This document shows, one piece after another, positions 32,585 to 44,405 of a stretch of DNA of 64,000 nt (position 1 is its first letter; each line of letters starts with the position of its first letter). Below the pieces are notes generated by a model, which was given only the letters and a program-made list of their open reading frames with translations, was not told the origin of the DNA and ran no database searches. The stretch is taken from assembly GCA_949126835.1 (NCBI GenBank), contig OX421497.1, positions 11,688,132 to 11,752,131 on the forward strand, in the 5' to 3' direction. Source of the DNA: Anisus vortex (taxonomy: Eukaryota > Mollusca > Gastropoda > Planorbidae). Position numbers and translations under genes: made by a program.

Positions 32585-33145
32585 AAACTTAATCTCTTAA
32601 CCTAAATCCTACTCAGCGCTGATTGGCAGGGTCAGCAGAAGTCATCTCCAGTAAGGTCTCCGGAGAAATGAAATTATACATTCAAACAATGAAATCAACA
32701 TCTGCATTACAAAAAAAAAACACGAGTGTCTAGCCCTGGAGCAAATTGAACTCTTTGCTCCGACGAAGCGCTCCACCCACCCGTTACATCACTCCTGTCT
32801 CATTCACCCTAGGGGTATACCATCCAAACTAATGCCAGACCTGGCTACAAGAGTCATTTAGTATTCGGTCGAATATATTGACTTGAAGAGTTCAGCCCGT
32901 TAGCTGTTACGTAAAGGTGTACTGGTGAACAATTTAAACGTGTATGTGTGGGGGTGAGGGGAGGGGAGGGGGGGAGAGGCATTGGCGGAGGGATGAGGAG
33001 AGGAGCCTTTGACAAGGGCTTGAAGGTTGATGCATTTTGGGGCTCAGAGTTTTTTGCCCTCCATAGCATATTCCCAGTAAGCGCGCACGTTTTGTTAAAA
33101 GTTAAAAGTGTGTGTGTTTGGGGTGTGTGAGTATTAAAAAAGTTC
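32585..33145. other. Non-coding, no gene seen
   Basis: Includes a G-rich strand segment (32948-33005) giving overlapping Gly/Arg or Pro-rich ORFs on both strands. No product recognised. Confidence 0.5.
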
Positions 33146-33149
33146 TAGT

Positions 33150-33385
33150 ATGGATGTAAATATCATGGAAACATTATAAAGTTCTAGGGTGGATGGAAAC
33201 ATTATGAAGTTCTAGGGTGGATGGAAATATTATAAAGTTCTAGGGTGGATGGAAATATTATAAAGTTCTAGGGTGGAAGGAAATATTATAAAGTTCTAAA
33301 TTGGATGAAAATAGTATAATGTTCCAGGGTGGATGGAAATATTATTATAAAGTTCTTGGGCGTGTGTAAATATTATAGGTACAAA
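33150..33385. repeat. 28-bp minisatellite (TCTAGGGTGGATGGAAATAT)
   Basis: Eight to nine copies of a 28-bp unit containing GTTCTAGGGTGGATGGAAAT and ATTATAAA. Short monomers occur at the left. Confidence 0.88.
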
Positions 33386-33644
33386 GTTCTAATCTAAAGC
33401 ATGAAATAAGTTGACTCTGTTGCCTTTATAATTAACACAGTAATTGCCGTTATTGCTTGTCCCCCCTTCCCATCTCCCAACTAATTTTCACGTCTCCTAT
33501 TGTTACGTAATTACATACTTAAATAGATAGCTACAGATGTTACGTATATTATAGTTGCCCTAAAAGTATGTAGTGGTTTTGTTTTATCAATGTATATATT
33601 TATATATGTGTGAATATGTGTGTGAAAGACTTATAGGTAGATTT

Positions 33645-33745
33645 ATATCTTATGAATTACAGACGCTCCTTCTATAAAGAAGATTATTGCGTCGTAAGGT
33701 CATCCGTCTAGTCTTGCATTTTTGCTCATGTTTTAAATGATGTTA
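33645..33745 (-). repeat. Interspersed repeat R, copy 3 (partial)
   Basis: AGACGCTCCTTCTATAAAGA, GTCATCCGTCTAGTCTTGCA and TTTTAAATGATG match copies 1, 2 and 4. It lacks the far end of the family. Confidence 0.7.
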
Positions 33746-33749
33746 AGTT

Positions 33750-34485
33750 ACTAAAGACGGCTATGTGGACCTCATTTAACTCGTCCATAAAGTAACTTTG
33801 AAGTAAACTAACCTGTGCTTACTCAAAAATCTTATCAAAGGTTACTGCTAACCAAAAGTGAGTGTACTTTCCCAGAATGCGTTCTAATGAAAACATTGTT
33901 TATACAAGAGCTATCTTTTGCTCTATAATTTCGGCGTGAAGATTAAAAATTAAAAGAAAAAATTTCCATTTTCAGAAAATTGGCATGCGTCCAGAGGATA
34001 GCCGGACCCTGGAATACTACTGTGCAATGCTTTTAATTTCATGTCAATCTATTTAATAGATTTCTCTGAAGAGTAAAGAAAAAAGTGTAATCTTGTCCTA
34101 GGCCAAATATTTACGAAAGAATGAAGCGCATGTATACGTGAAATATACACAAAGAGTGAGTGAAGAACATTTGTACGTATTATTCGTAAAGACAGGTGTC
34201 TGATTAGGAAAACAGACGTCTTTCGGTACGCAGGTATAACGGAAGTCGGATGGACAGAACGCAGAAAATGGTGGATGCGATCCAACCCAAACATAATTAT
34301 GAAAAGCTGCACATCAAAGTGAAACCCAACAGGAATCTGCCTAGGCCGAATATCCCATAGTATGAATGATGCATCTATTGCAACTGTTGTACATTGTGAC
34401 TGTGCACGTGATTGTTTGACTCACCAGCTGTGTTATTTTGTGTACTAACTAAGGACTAAAATTTTGTCAACCCGCAGTGGGGGAT
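33750..34485. other. Non-coding, no gene seen
   Basis: An 87-codon minus ORF (34049-34312) has no recognisable family. No other signal. Confidence 0.4.
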
Positions 34486-34491
34486 CGTACT

Positions 34492-35230
34492 ATTGTAAAA
34501 TATGTATTGTCTGAACTTAGTGTCCTGATTGTGTTGTTATCATGTTGACCGCAAGCATATGTATTGTCTGAACTTCATGTCCTGATTATGTTGTTATCAT
34601 GTTGACCACAAGCATATGTATTGTCTGAACTAAGTGTCCTGATCGCCCTGTGTTGTTATCATGTTGACCACAAGCATATGTATTGTCTGAACTTAGTGTC
34701 CTGTTCGTTCTGTGTTGTTATCATGTTGACCACAAGCATATGTATTGTCTGAACTTAGCGTCCTGATCGTCCTGTGTTGTTATCATGTTGACCACAAGCA
34801 TATGTATTGTCTGAACTTAGCGTCCTGTTCGTTCTGTGTTGTTATCATGTTGACCACAAGCATATGTATTGTCTGAACTTAGCGTCCTGTTCGTTCTGTG
34901 TTGTTATCATGTTGACCACAAGCATATGTATTGTCTGAACTTAGCGTCCTGTTCGTTCTGTGTTGTTATCATGTTGACCACAAGCATATGTATTGTCTGA
35001 ACTTAGCGTCCTGTTCGTTCTGTGTTGTTATCATGTTGACCACAAGCATATGTATTGTCTGAACTTAGCGTCCTGTTCGTTCTGTGTTGTTATCATGTTG
35101 ACCACAAGCATATGTATTGTCTGAACTTAGCGTCCTGTTCGTTCTGTGTTGTTATCATGTTGACCACAAGCATATGTATTGTCTGAACTTAGCGTCCTGA
35201 TCGTCCTGTGTTGTTATCATGTTGATCACA
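34492..35230. repeat. 62-bp satellite-like array
   Basis: About 11-12 tandem copies with a 62-bp spacing (measured between GCATATGTATTG sites). Internal monomers from 34800 to 35160 are nearly identical. The outer monomers differ, with shorter units and GATCGTCC in place of GTTCGTTC at the left and right edges. Homogeneous core and variant edges fit unequal exchange. Confidence 0.93.
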
Positions 35231-35314
35231 GACTTTGTTTCTTTCCATCTAAATTTGCTGGATGACTTGAGTGTGATAAGTTCAATGATTTATTTATAGA
35301 ATGTAAAAGCTACA

Positions 35315-35492
35315 AATTATCTATCTATTAATATGCTTTCTGCCTATCTATCATATATATTATATCATCTATCGTATATCGTCTATCTTCTAACATATAT
35401 CAATTATCATCTATTATCTATCTTTTATCATCTATCATTATCATCTATCGTCTATCTTCTATCTGTTATTATTTATCTTTTATTGTTTCCCT

Positions 35493-35534
<42 letters not shown>

Positions 35535-35625
35535 AATCTATCTATTTATCTATCTATCTTTCTCTCTCTTTCTCATTCTCTTTCTATATATTGATCGATC
35601 TCTCTATCTCCCTCTCTATCTCTAT

Positions 35626-35662
<37 letters not shown>

Positions 35663-35763
35663 ACTCTCTATCTATCTATCTATCGATCGATCTATTTATC
35701 TCTCATTCTCTCTCTCTCTCAATATATATATATGAATATATCTATCTATATATCCATTTATTC

Positions 35764-35810
<47 letters not shown>

Positions 35811-35895
35811 GATATATTTATATATCATTCTCTATCTATCTATCTATCTATTTATCTATCTATCTATTTATCTATTTATCTATCTATCTATTTAA
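35315..35895. repeat. TATC microsatellite tract with interruptions
   Basis: Runs of CTAT with TCTC and TATA interruptions. Long plus-strand ORF of 221 codons through it is a repeat artefact. Confidence 0.95.
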
Positions 35896-35899
35896 ATAC

Positions 35900-36570
35900 G
35901 AACTATGGAACATGGTAAGATTCCTGCTCAGTAAAATATATTGTGGTGCCCCATTCTCTTTACTCACCGAGCACGTGCTTATGTTGCTTAATGGTTGATC
36001 CAGCCCCGCCCACTATATGCATAAGCTGTGCATACAACATCAAGGCATATGGAATGAATATCAACTTGTCATATACAGTGCATTACAACGTGTCATAATA
36101 TGCAGTTAACAACATCCTAGCACGTGGCCAATGTGTTAAAAAGCTAATCTCACTGTTTACACTGTTAAAGAAAAATATATTTCTAACCATCAAAGTAATT
36201 GTTCAACCACTTACCGAAACATGCTTAATAACGCAACGTCTACACGGAATATTGCACGTGTAGCATATTTTTCTACTAACCAGACTGCAAAGCAGATTAC
36301 TCTCTTGCAGTCAATGCCAGACAAACATATTTTTAAGTAAATTTTGTTTTGGGAGGGATGGTAGATTAAGGGTGATGTAATGTATGTCTGAGGTTGGTTA
36401 CCTTGGGGCATTCCAGTCTTCAAGTAGGAAAGGGTTAACTGTTTTGTGTGGGTGGGGACAGTGTCTACGGTTTGTTGGGTGTGTTGGGTTCATCCTGTTT
36501 AGAATAAAAATTGGTTATTTTCAAAGTTTAGTATCCTTCTTTAAACTAAGTTGATATATAAAGGCATAGT
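35900..36570. other. Non-coding, no gene seen
   Basis: AT-rich DNA with a TGTTGGGTGTGTTGGG stretch near 36473. No coding signal. Confidence 0.5.
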
Positions 36571-36573
36571 GAA

Positions 36574-36792
36574 AACGGCCTTCACAAGTTTCCGTGGCCA
36601 TGGCATAAAAGAGGTTCATGTGACCAGCACAACGCCCAGCAGCCCCCTCGCCCAAATAATGTTTGGTGCCTGTCAGAACTAGGTAAACTCACGGACCCAA
36701 GGGTAACAATTCTAGCCCTCACCAAGATTAGATCCCGACACCTTCAGTTCCGGCGATCCAAGCGCAGTGCCGCTAGACCCCCAAGCTCCACG
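36574..36792 (-). mobile_element. SINE S1, near full length
   Basis: Minus-strand copy: TTCCGTGGCCATGGCATA, TGACCAGCACAACGCCCAGC, AACTAGGTAAACTCACGGAC, and a tRNA-like head in which the B box reads GGATCTAATC on the sense strand, followed by a CGCTAGACC-type A-box region. About as diverged as the copy at 58205. Confidence 0.8.
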
Positions 36793-36799
36793 AAATTTA

Positions 36800-37877
36800 T
36801 CGAAAAACACACATTAAAACAACAGCAGCAAAAAATAATTACTTAGAGGTTGGAGGCTCGATGACATTGACCTTAGGCTTTGGACAATAACACTTTTGGG
36901 GATCCTTGCAACCATGTCAGTTTCATTATCAGCATTTTTATTCTAAATCGTTGTTGATTTTATGGGATTTTGTTAAAGAAGATAATAATGGCTTCAACAT
37001 AGTGATAACATAACATTGACTCAAGGTAAGGGTTTACATAATATATATAAAAACATATATATAATGATAAAGTTTATATCGTGTCATTGTCTGTATATGT
37101 GTTAGACTATACGTTTTAGAGCAAATTTTGTTTCTCCATTTGAGTGCCCCAGTTTCCTTTTGGCAAACATACTTTTCATTACTCTTCTCCTCCAGCTTAC
37201 GTTTATTGGAGTTTTCCCCAGACGATATCCGACTAAGTCAAGGTCGAAATGGAAGGGGGGAGGTTACAAACGTGAAACGTGTATCAAGGTGTGTGTGTGT
37301 AAATTCGTACATCTGTGGGTGTTTAGCTTTTTGGGACCGAGTCTGTGTATGTGTTTATGCATGCGTTTTATGCGTGTTTTTAATGTGAGTACTGGCCTAT
37401 CTATATTTGTGTGTGTGTGCGTGTGTGCGTCTGCCTGCTAAAAAAATGTGTATGCTCAAGCTACTTAGGCCTATTATTTTTTAGACAAACAAATATATAG
37501 ATAAATAAATGGGTAAATATATAAATTGATGGATAGATAAATAGATAGACACATAAATGTATAGACATATAATATGTAGATAGTTCAATATATAACTAGA
37601 TATGTAATAAAAGATAGACACAGACATAGGTATATGCATATATAGCTAGAAAGATGGATTGATAGATATATAGAGAAAAATAGATAGATTGATAGATCAT
37701 GTTTGAATCCCTGTAAAAGTAAGTGATTGTTCTTAGCTCTTATGGTGACCCTGCTGTTCCTAAATTTGACATTTATTATGGAAAGGAATGTAATGAGAGA
37801 ATATCAATCAAAGAGATTGTGAATGACACAGAGTAACAGAAAGAGTAATATGAAAAGAGAGAGAGAGAGAGAGAGTA

Positions 37878-37918
<41 letters not shown>

Positions 37919-38540
37919 AATATTATTAAAAGTACATGCTAAATCATTCTCCAACTGGTGCATTTTAACACACATCCCGAATTCCAAAAATAACCCACTC
38001 TGTCATTCAACAACAAATAACATAACGAACATGTTCGCTGGTCATTGGAACCAAGGCCATGACCTTCAGCATCTCTTGACCACTCGCAATGAACAAAAAA
38101 GGAAATAAAACATCCTAATCACAATAAAGACCAAGGACCATTCACCAGTTCTTTTTTTCCAAGATAGACCACTCTCCATGATTATTGTTTTGTTTTGATT
38201 GGTTTTCTCCCCTTTCAATGTTAGGTGTCTCTCAAGGGGGAGACCATCACATCATCACAGCCTTACAGCCGTCATGTATCGATTCAAGTATTTTAAAAAA
38301 TGGGGAAGGGAAGATAAGTCTTGAATTTGAACAAGTAGGAAATTGAGCCGATCTTAAAGGAAGTGACGTTGGTTTTACAGAACTAGTTTTTTTTTAGCTC
38401 GTCAGCCAATTCAACTGGAAGACAAGCCTTTTCTTTCAAAGTCTGAAATTCAAGATTTAAAAAAACGAAAGAAAGAGTGTCTCTTTTAATCAAAATCTTT
38501 TAGAAAGGCTATTAGATAGAATCTACAACTACATTTTATT
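36800..38540. other. Non-coding with GT and GA microsatellites
   Basis: GT-rich tract 37290-37435 with two overlapping artefact ORFs, GATA-like degenerate tract 37490-37700, (GA)n at 37857-37918. Nothing resembling a gene. Confidence 0.6.
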
Positions 38541-38552
38541 AATGTAGTCGAT

Positions 38553-38759
38553 CAGGGGTCAGCAACCTTTTGATAATAGTGTTCCAAAGTGGGGATTGCT
38601 AATTCATTCAGCGTGCCAACAGTCTATAAGTCACCCTGCTTTAGCACTCAATTTATACTAGAAGATACTGTAATAGGTTTTTTAGGAGTCTTCCGCGTGA
38701 AATTGAAAATCGTTCTCCTTGCCAAGTCCGGCACGCGTGCCGTAGGTTGCCAACCCCTT
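38553..38759. mobile_element. hAT-like MITE, 207 bp, with near-perfect 8-bp duplication
   Basis: Left end CAGGGGTCAGCAACC, right end GGTTGCCAACCCCTT: 12 of 15 positions are inverted-repeat matches. Flanks TAGTCGAT (38545-38552) and TAGTAGAT (38760-38767) match at 7 of 8 bases. The body is shared with the elements at 22148 and 26055. Confidence 0.8.
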
Positions 38760-38769
38760 TAGTAGATAT

Positions 38770-40145
38770 ATCAGAGCTATTAACTAATACCCAAATCGAA
38801 AAGATTGGTTACAATCTACGTCATCCAAGCGTCATTTTTTACTGTGTTAGTGTGTTGTTTCTGAGCAATACATTCCCCTTCTAATGAGTGCGGGTCTTAC
38901 ATATCATATTATATGTAATGTTACACATCAAACGTTACATAGATCTAATTCACATATGAAACGTTATCGAACGTCATACATGAACTGTTATGTGATTGTA
39001 CACAGTGGGCCTAAACAGTTGATCTTCCCGTAGGAAGGTCTATAAAAATGTCTTAATGTTTATGGTGATAATGTTTATAGGTACATATGTTAAATTTTAA
39101 AATTTATTTGTGACGAATTGATGTACGATCTTTGCAGAATTTTAGAGTTGGTGCCTTTAACATAGACAAACAATAAATTTATACCACAACGTATTAAAAC
39201 ATTATTTAGCGAAACAAAACATTTTTAAAACAAAATTTATAACCATTGTTGATGAAACATATTCTAGCCTTTTATATTTCTAGAATTCAATGACGGCTAA
39301 ATAAGGCTAGACTAACATTTTTCTCACTAAACCTATAGTGTTCAATCATTTCTCTTCAGTTTATTATTAAACATTAGCGCAACATCTTATCTTTATTCGA
39401 AATATATTCGTTCAAAACTGTCTTCCTAAAAGTGAAAGGGGGGGGGGGGGCAAATATTACAAGGGAACAGCACTAAGTCATTAATATTGATGACTAAGCT
39501 AATAGGTTTCGCAAATCCAATAATTGTGACTTATTTCACGCGCTTGCTATTAGTAGACTTAATAGGTGTATGTATGTTTCATAAATCGTACTACATACCC
39601 AGATCTTTAGATATGTCCTATTCTTTCTTTTAGTTTTTCCTTTTAAATTTCGTATATTGCCAACAAGAGATTTTAAACATAGATTTAAACTAATACAACT
39701 ATCCATTTAATACCGTGTTTTTGGTTGTCTTATTTTTTTTTCATTTATTATTGTAAGTAATTTAAGAAATACTTAATTTAATGAATCACTAAATAAATCC
39801 AACGCCACACCTGACAAGAAAAAACAAACATTCGCTGTTATAAATTGAAATTGAACGCTACGTAAATTGGTAGAAGGCATTTTCCTCTTTTAAAAAAAAA
39901 AATCTAATCTATAAATAGCAAACGAGCCTTGAAAAAGGATAATATGAGGTGTACTTTTGCAATGGAAAATAGAACCGCGGTGAATAATTAGCATTGCGTG
40001 CTTTCATGGCATGCGTAGTTTCTCTTTTTAAATTAGCATCACCTCAACGGATAAGCAAGTTTAGCCCTTGAAATATATGGATATGGACTTACTTAATATA
40101 AAATCAGCGATAAGGCAGAAATTGTGTTTGTATGTCTATAATAAT
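38770..40145. other. Non-coding, no gene seen
   Basis: AT-rich unique-looking DNA with a short G run near 39438. No ORF of interest. Confidence 0.5.
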
Positions 40146-40149
40146 TAAA

Positions 40150-40590
40150 TTGTGTGTCTGAGTCTACTCATCTCCGAATGGTACCTGATAATATTAGGTT
40201 GGGAAAAGCTAAGGCGTCTAGTAATTGTGCTGGCCACATAATCTCTCGTATGTCCTGGCAACGGAAACCTTGTAAACGCTGCTAACAACTACACTTATGG
40301 ACCAACATGATATACAAGGTATTACTTATAGTAAAATGCAAAAGGAAAAGTATTTTTTATGTAATGAGTAAGAATCTGTGCACGGAAAGCGATAGGCATT
40401 TTTAGAAAGTAGGTCAAACGCAAGGGGGCGCAAACTTAGAACTTCCGCCTAAAATTTTTAAAAATCTATATTCTGGGGTTTCAACCGTCGTCATTATCAT
40501 ATAATTAATTTCTCTTCTGTTATATCACACTGCTTTATCACCCCCCTATGATCAGTTTGATCCGAAGGGTATTTTACTTACTTACTGTTA
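40150..40590 (+). mobile_element. SINE S1 body plus a detached 3' tail
   Basis: 40150-40330: GTCTGAGTCTACTCATCTCC, TTGTGCTGGCCACATAATC, AACGGAAACC and TATGGACCAACATGATA. The tRNA-like head is absent. A separate 3' tail (GATCAGTTTGATCCGAAGGG) lies at 40548-40592. Confidence 0.7.
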
Positions 40591-40876
40591 TGTTTTCATA
40601 CAGTTAAGGCCAGAAGCTACAAAACTCAAAATCGCATCTTACAGTCTGTCCAAAGAATGCTTTTTTGTGTGTCGACAATGATGAGGACATTTTAAATTAG
40701 GTTTAATGTTATAATTTGAAAAGGGTATAATCTAATAAATTACATAAACGCGGTAGTAATAAAAGTAAAAAATATTATAAAAAGGTATATATATATTAAC
40801 ATTTGCAGCCTTATACAATAACTGAGCATCAGTGTGAAAAACCCAAACTTTGCTTTCCTGTATTTAGGGTTAATTA

Positions 40877-41400
40877 GGACCGCTGTGGTCTAGCAATGGT
40901 GTGTTTCTATTGTCATTCCTTGTGATCTTGGGTTCAGATCCTGGACCTTCATCGTTCACCATAGTCTGATTGATGGTTTAACCATTTCCGTTGAGTACAA
41001 GGGATAGTGTGAGAAAATGACAATAGGCATTGGCTTAGCCACACAATCCTTTGTGATGGCCGATACATCTGACACTTCGAAACACTGGCTCTAAAGAACG
41101 CGAAGACTGTGAAACCCTTTTTTAAAGCTGTAATTTTTCCTTTTTTTTACAGTGCAAATGCGTAAGGACGTCTAAGCATTGGTTTGGCCACGCAATCTAC
41201 TTGACTACGGCGACGTCTGATACTTAGACTCACTGGCTCTAAAGAACACAATGTCTGTTTACAAACTATAATACGACCATAATGGACTTTAGTTACGGAT
41301 ATTAGACGAAAAAAAAAAGTCAGAGCATTGGTTTGTCCACGCAATCAAACTGACTGTCGAATTGGTGAATCTGCCATTCACTTTTGCCATGAAGCTCGCA
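40877..41400 (+). mobile_element. tRNA-derived SINE-like element with a triplicated 3' section
   Basis: A tRNA-like head (GTGGTCTAGCAATGG as A box, GGGTTCAGATCCTGG as B box) at 40880-40945. It is followed by a 3' section beginning GGCATTGGCTTAGCCACACA that recurs in modified form at about 41170 and 41325. Each copy carries GCATTGG plus CCACGCAATC-type sequence, and two carry ACTGGCTCTAAAGAAC. The body differs from family S1. Confidence 0.65.
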
Positions 41401-41984
41401 GTGTCAGTCTTAACCCTTACAGTCCCGGGCTCGTATATAGCGGAATTGAAGGCAGCATAGATAGAAGTAGGTCGGTACGGGAAGGGTTAAAACACTAAGC
41501 CAGCCGTCGTTAATTTTATTTTCATAATGTGAAGATATTTTTTTTTTAAATCAAAGTTCCCAAGGCCAATGAAGGTCAACGCAAGTCCACATGTGGGAAA
41601 GGTGCGTGGCAAGATGTGGACAAAGATTCATTGTTTTGTTTAAAGACTATTGTGTGTAGTGGATATCTGTGATTGCTTGTCAACGGACAATGAACTGCAT
41701 GAGATTAATGGCAGCTGATTCACCAGTGTCCGTGACATATCTAATTGATTAGAACAGACATTACGCAATGGGCCGAGAACAAAGCGCCTTAAATACACAT
41801 ACATGTTTTCATAAGCGGCGAAGCAAGGGGTTCGGGGATAGTATCTACCATAACCCCATAAGTTAACAGTCGATAGAACTTATTGGTATGTTTTTTTCGT
41901 TAGTCTAGCCACTAAACTACTTAAATAAATAACTCAAAACATTTTGATATTATAAATAATAAAAAGTATAATCTATTTACTTAC
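41400..41984. other. Non-coding, no gene seen
   Basis: Mixed sequence; no ORF or repeat supported. Confidence 0.5.
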
Positions 41985-42122
41985 CTTTCTACCTACCTGC
42001 CTACCTACATACACATCTACCAACATACGGACTTACTTACATACACACCTACCTACCTACCTACATACCCACCTACCTACTTACCAACCTGTCTGTATGC
42101 CTGCCTGCCTATTATGTTTATC

Positions 42123-42209
<87 letters not shown>

Positions 42210-42265
42210 AATCTATCTATCTATCTATCTATTTATCTATCTTTCTATCTTTCCATATATTTACT
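41985..42265. repeat. ACCT-type array passing into CTAT microsatellite
   Basis: CTACCTACCTAC with variants to 42110, then (CTAT)n from about 42120 to 42250. Artefact ORF of 116 codons on the plus strand. Confidence 0.95.
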
Positions 42266-42269
42266 TATC

Positions 42270-42820
42270 GATCTAATATATCATCTAACTTTCTATTTAT
42301 TTATGTATTCTATCGTCTATATATCCATCTATCTAATCTATCTATCCATCTATCTAATCTATCTATCCATCTATCTAACTATATATTCACCAATAAATAA
42401 ATCAAGCTTTAAATACTTCTTTGAATCTTGTTTTTTTTTAAACAGCCTTTTTTTAAACTTTTAATCACATTCACTAATCATGAACCACTCCCAACTAGTT
42501 ATAAATATGTATAGTTGCTTAGCTATTGTGATAAATCTTTTATAGCAATCAGCCTACCTAAAAAAAAAAAAACTTTCCTTATTCGGAATACCCTTTTGTA
42601 ACCGGATGTGACGCCAATAAAATGTCACCAGAAATAGACACACCAAAACATAATGGTTTCTTTTGCAATGATTTTTCTTTAGTAACTTTATCTATAGCAG
42701 CGTATTCAAAATGCCGGGTGGCAAGTCGCAACCCGATGGCGGGCCCTAAAAAATGTTTTACCGGGTATCAAGAAAAAAGGAAAAAGAAAGTTCAAAATCT
42801 AGGTCATCTGCTCATTATAT
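42270..42820. other. Non-coding, no gene seen
   Basis: TATC remnants to 42390, then AT-rich DNA. A 67-codon ORF (42622-42825) has no recognised family. Confidence 0.45.
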
Positions 42821-42821
42821 A

Positions 42822-43336
42822 CTAGCTATAAGATATACTAGCTATAAGATATACTAGCTATAAGTTATACTAGCTATAAGATATACTAGCTATAAGATAT
42901 ACTAGCTATAAGATATACTAGCTATAAGTTATACTAGCTATAAGATATACTAGCTATAAGATATACTAGCTATAAGATATACTAGCTATAAGATATACTA
43001 GCTATAAGATATACTAGCTATAAGTTATACTAGCTATAAGTTATACTAGCTATAAGATATACTAGCTATAAGATATACTAGCTATAAGTTATTCTAGCTA
43101 TAAGATATACTAGCTATAAGTTATACTAGCTATAGATTATACTAGCTATAAGATATACTAGCTATAAGTTATACTAGCTATAAGTTATACTAGCTATAAG
43201 ATAAACTAGCTATAAGTTATACTAGCTATAAGATATACTAGCTATAAGTTATACTAGCTATAAGATATACTAGCTATAAGATAAACTAGCTATAAGTTAT
43301 ACTAGCTATAAGATATACTAGCTATAAGTTATACTA
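42822..43336. repeat. 16-bp minisatellite (ATACTAGCTATAAGAT)
   Basis: About 32 copies of ATACTAGCTATAAGAT with a dominant variant ending GTT and a rarer ATAAAC form. Each monomer contains the palindrome TAGCTA. The variants are interspersed without a fixed order. It ends about 120 bp before the acceptor of the receptor gene. Confidence 0.95.
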
Positions 43337-43421
43337 TAACAGTATATTTCACTTCAATTAATATAGTGAAGTAGTAAATAATAACACTGAAAACGTCCCA
43401 AAAAAATTTTTTTTTTAGTCA

Positions 43422-43456
43422 CTAACGTTCTTATTTCGTTTTTTTTTTGTTTGTAG
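43422..43456 (+). promoter_or_regulatory. Candidate 3' splice site (5'UTR exon of the receptor gene)
   Basis: A branch-like CTAAC at 43422-43426, a pyrimidine tract (TTATTTCGTTTTTTTTTTG), and TTTGTAG ending at 43456 form a strong acceptor. An exon from 43457 would run through the ATG at 43841 to the donor at 44400, with a 384-nt 5'UTR part. Implies at least one upstream non-coding exon. Confidence 0.55.
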
Positions 43457-43675
43457 GTCAACATCAGCGATGTCACCGTGACCAAGGAAAAATGAGGTCA
43501 AGCAATCCAAGAACTGGTGTCACATAACCAGCCGTTTAACAGTACACGTTGATAACTACAAGTCGCCAACGGGTAAAAACCTTCAGATTCCGCGTTGTTG
43601 CTTTGTTTAGTCTTGTTTTAAAATACAATAATATTATTATGAATTCAATGCTGAGTCAGCATATTTAATCAGACA

Positions 43676-43740
43676 ACCTCATTGGCTAAGGTTCTTTGGC
43701 ACGCCGAAAATTTGAACCAATCGGTATTAGTGTAAATATA
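43676..43740 (+). promoter_or_regulatory. Two CCAAT motifs and a TATA-like site
   Basis: ATTGGCTAAG (inverse CCAAT, 43681) and AACCAATCGG (43715) lie about 100-160 bp upstream of the receptor ATG, with TAAATATA near 43733. They could mark a promoter, an alternative to the splice acceptor described upstream. Confidence 0.35.
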
Positions 43741-43840
43741 GGTGTACCATAGAAGTAGGTTTCAAGATAAGAAGTCATTTGGAATATTTAAAAAACATAA
43801 CTTTTTTTGCGTCCATTTGTTAAGAAAACAAAAAACAAAA

Positions 43841-44399
43841 ATGGGTGACGGCGGCTACTACATGAGAATAAATGATGAAATGTGTTGTAGTTTGAACCTA
43901 AGCATCAGAAACTTGAGGAACTACTACAGGCAGAATTCTGACGCGAACGGCTACATCGGAACTGACCTGGGAGCAAGCCTGGATTATGCGTTCCCGAGGT
44001 ACCGCCAAGCGGGTCTGCTGTACGGGGATTACGGGGGCGACGCCTTCCTGCAGGGCGCCAACCTGACGTGGCAGGACGTGCGCCAGATCACGTCCAACTT
44101 CACGCCGGACGTGACCGCCTTCTGCGACGTGAAGGGGGAGAACAAGAGCTACAACCTCTCCGAGGTGAACTTCTCGCTGGTGTCCGAGGCGGAGTACCTG
44201 GGGATGGCCCTCGGGGAGCGCTACGTGCCCATGGAGAAGCTGGTCATCCTGACCTTTCTCTACACGCTCATCTTCGTCACCGGCGTCCTGGGGAACGTGT
44301 GCACGTGCGTGGTGATCACGCGGAACCGGTTCCTGCACACGGCGACCAACTACTACCTGTTCAGCCTGGCTCTGTCTGATCTCATCACGCTGGTACTGG
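43841..44399 (+). CDS. Neuromedin-U/pyrokinin/SCP-receptor-like GPCR, first coding exon
   Basis: 187 codons of a rhodopsin-class peptide receptor from the N-terminus to the middle of TM2. The first ATG is 43841 with an AAAAATGGG context; upstream frame extension has no ATG. The long extracellular N-terminus has six N-glycosylation sites (N19, N74, N86, N101, N105, N110). TM1 spans about 133-157 with the GN motif (N152 is 1.50), then the loop RNRFLHTATNYYLF, and TM2 with LALSD (D180 is 2.50). HTATNYYLFSLA is typical of neuromedin-U, pyrokinin and molluscan small cardioactive peptide receptors, which couple to G proteins at the plasma membrane. It ends with a phase-1 intron inside a Gly codon (donor at 44400). 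GC content is far above the flanks, and the antisense ORFs here are shadows. Ligand not provable from this exon. Confidence 0.85.
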
Positions 44400-44405
44400 G
44401 TAAGT
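44400..44405 (+). promoter_or_regulatory. 5' splice site of the receptor's first coding exon
   Basis: GTAAGT is a consensus donor. Translation past it hits TAG after one further codon. No exon coding the rest of TM2 to TM7 is visible up to the window end, so the intron is over 19.6 kb or the gene is broken. Confidence 0.85.

Noticed and set aside
35333..35998. 221-codon ORF of Tyr-Leu-Ser-Ile repeats
   Set aside because: It is translated TATC microsatellite, as are those at 42114-42464 and 44650-45059.
42822..43336. CRISPR-like regular repeats
   Set aside because: Monomers are contiguous without spacers, and the DNA is animal. The same holds for the 18-bp and 62-bp arrays.
43742..43840. 33-residue N-terminal extension of the receptor
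   Set aside because: The frame is open there but starts with GTG and has no ATG; 43841 is the first in-frame ATG.
43898..44379. ORFs of 146 codons (minus) and 103 codons (plus) in the receptor exon
   Set aside because: They are other-frame shadows of a GC-rich coding exon; the receptor frame has clear TM1 and TM2 motifs.
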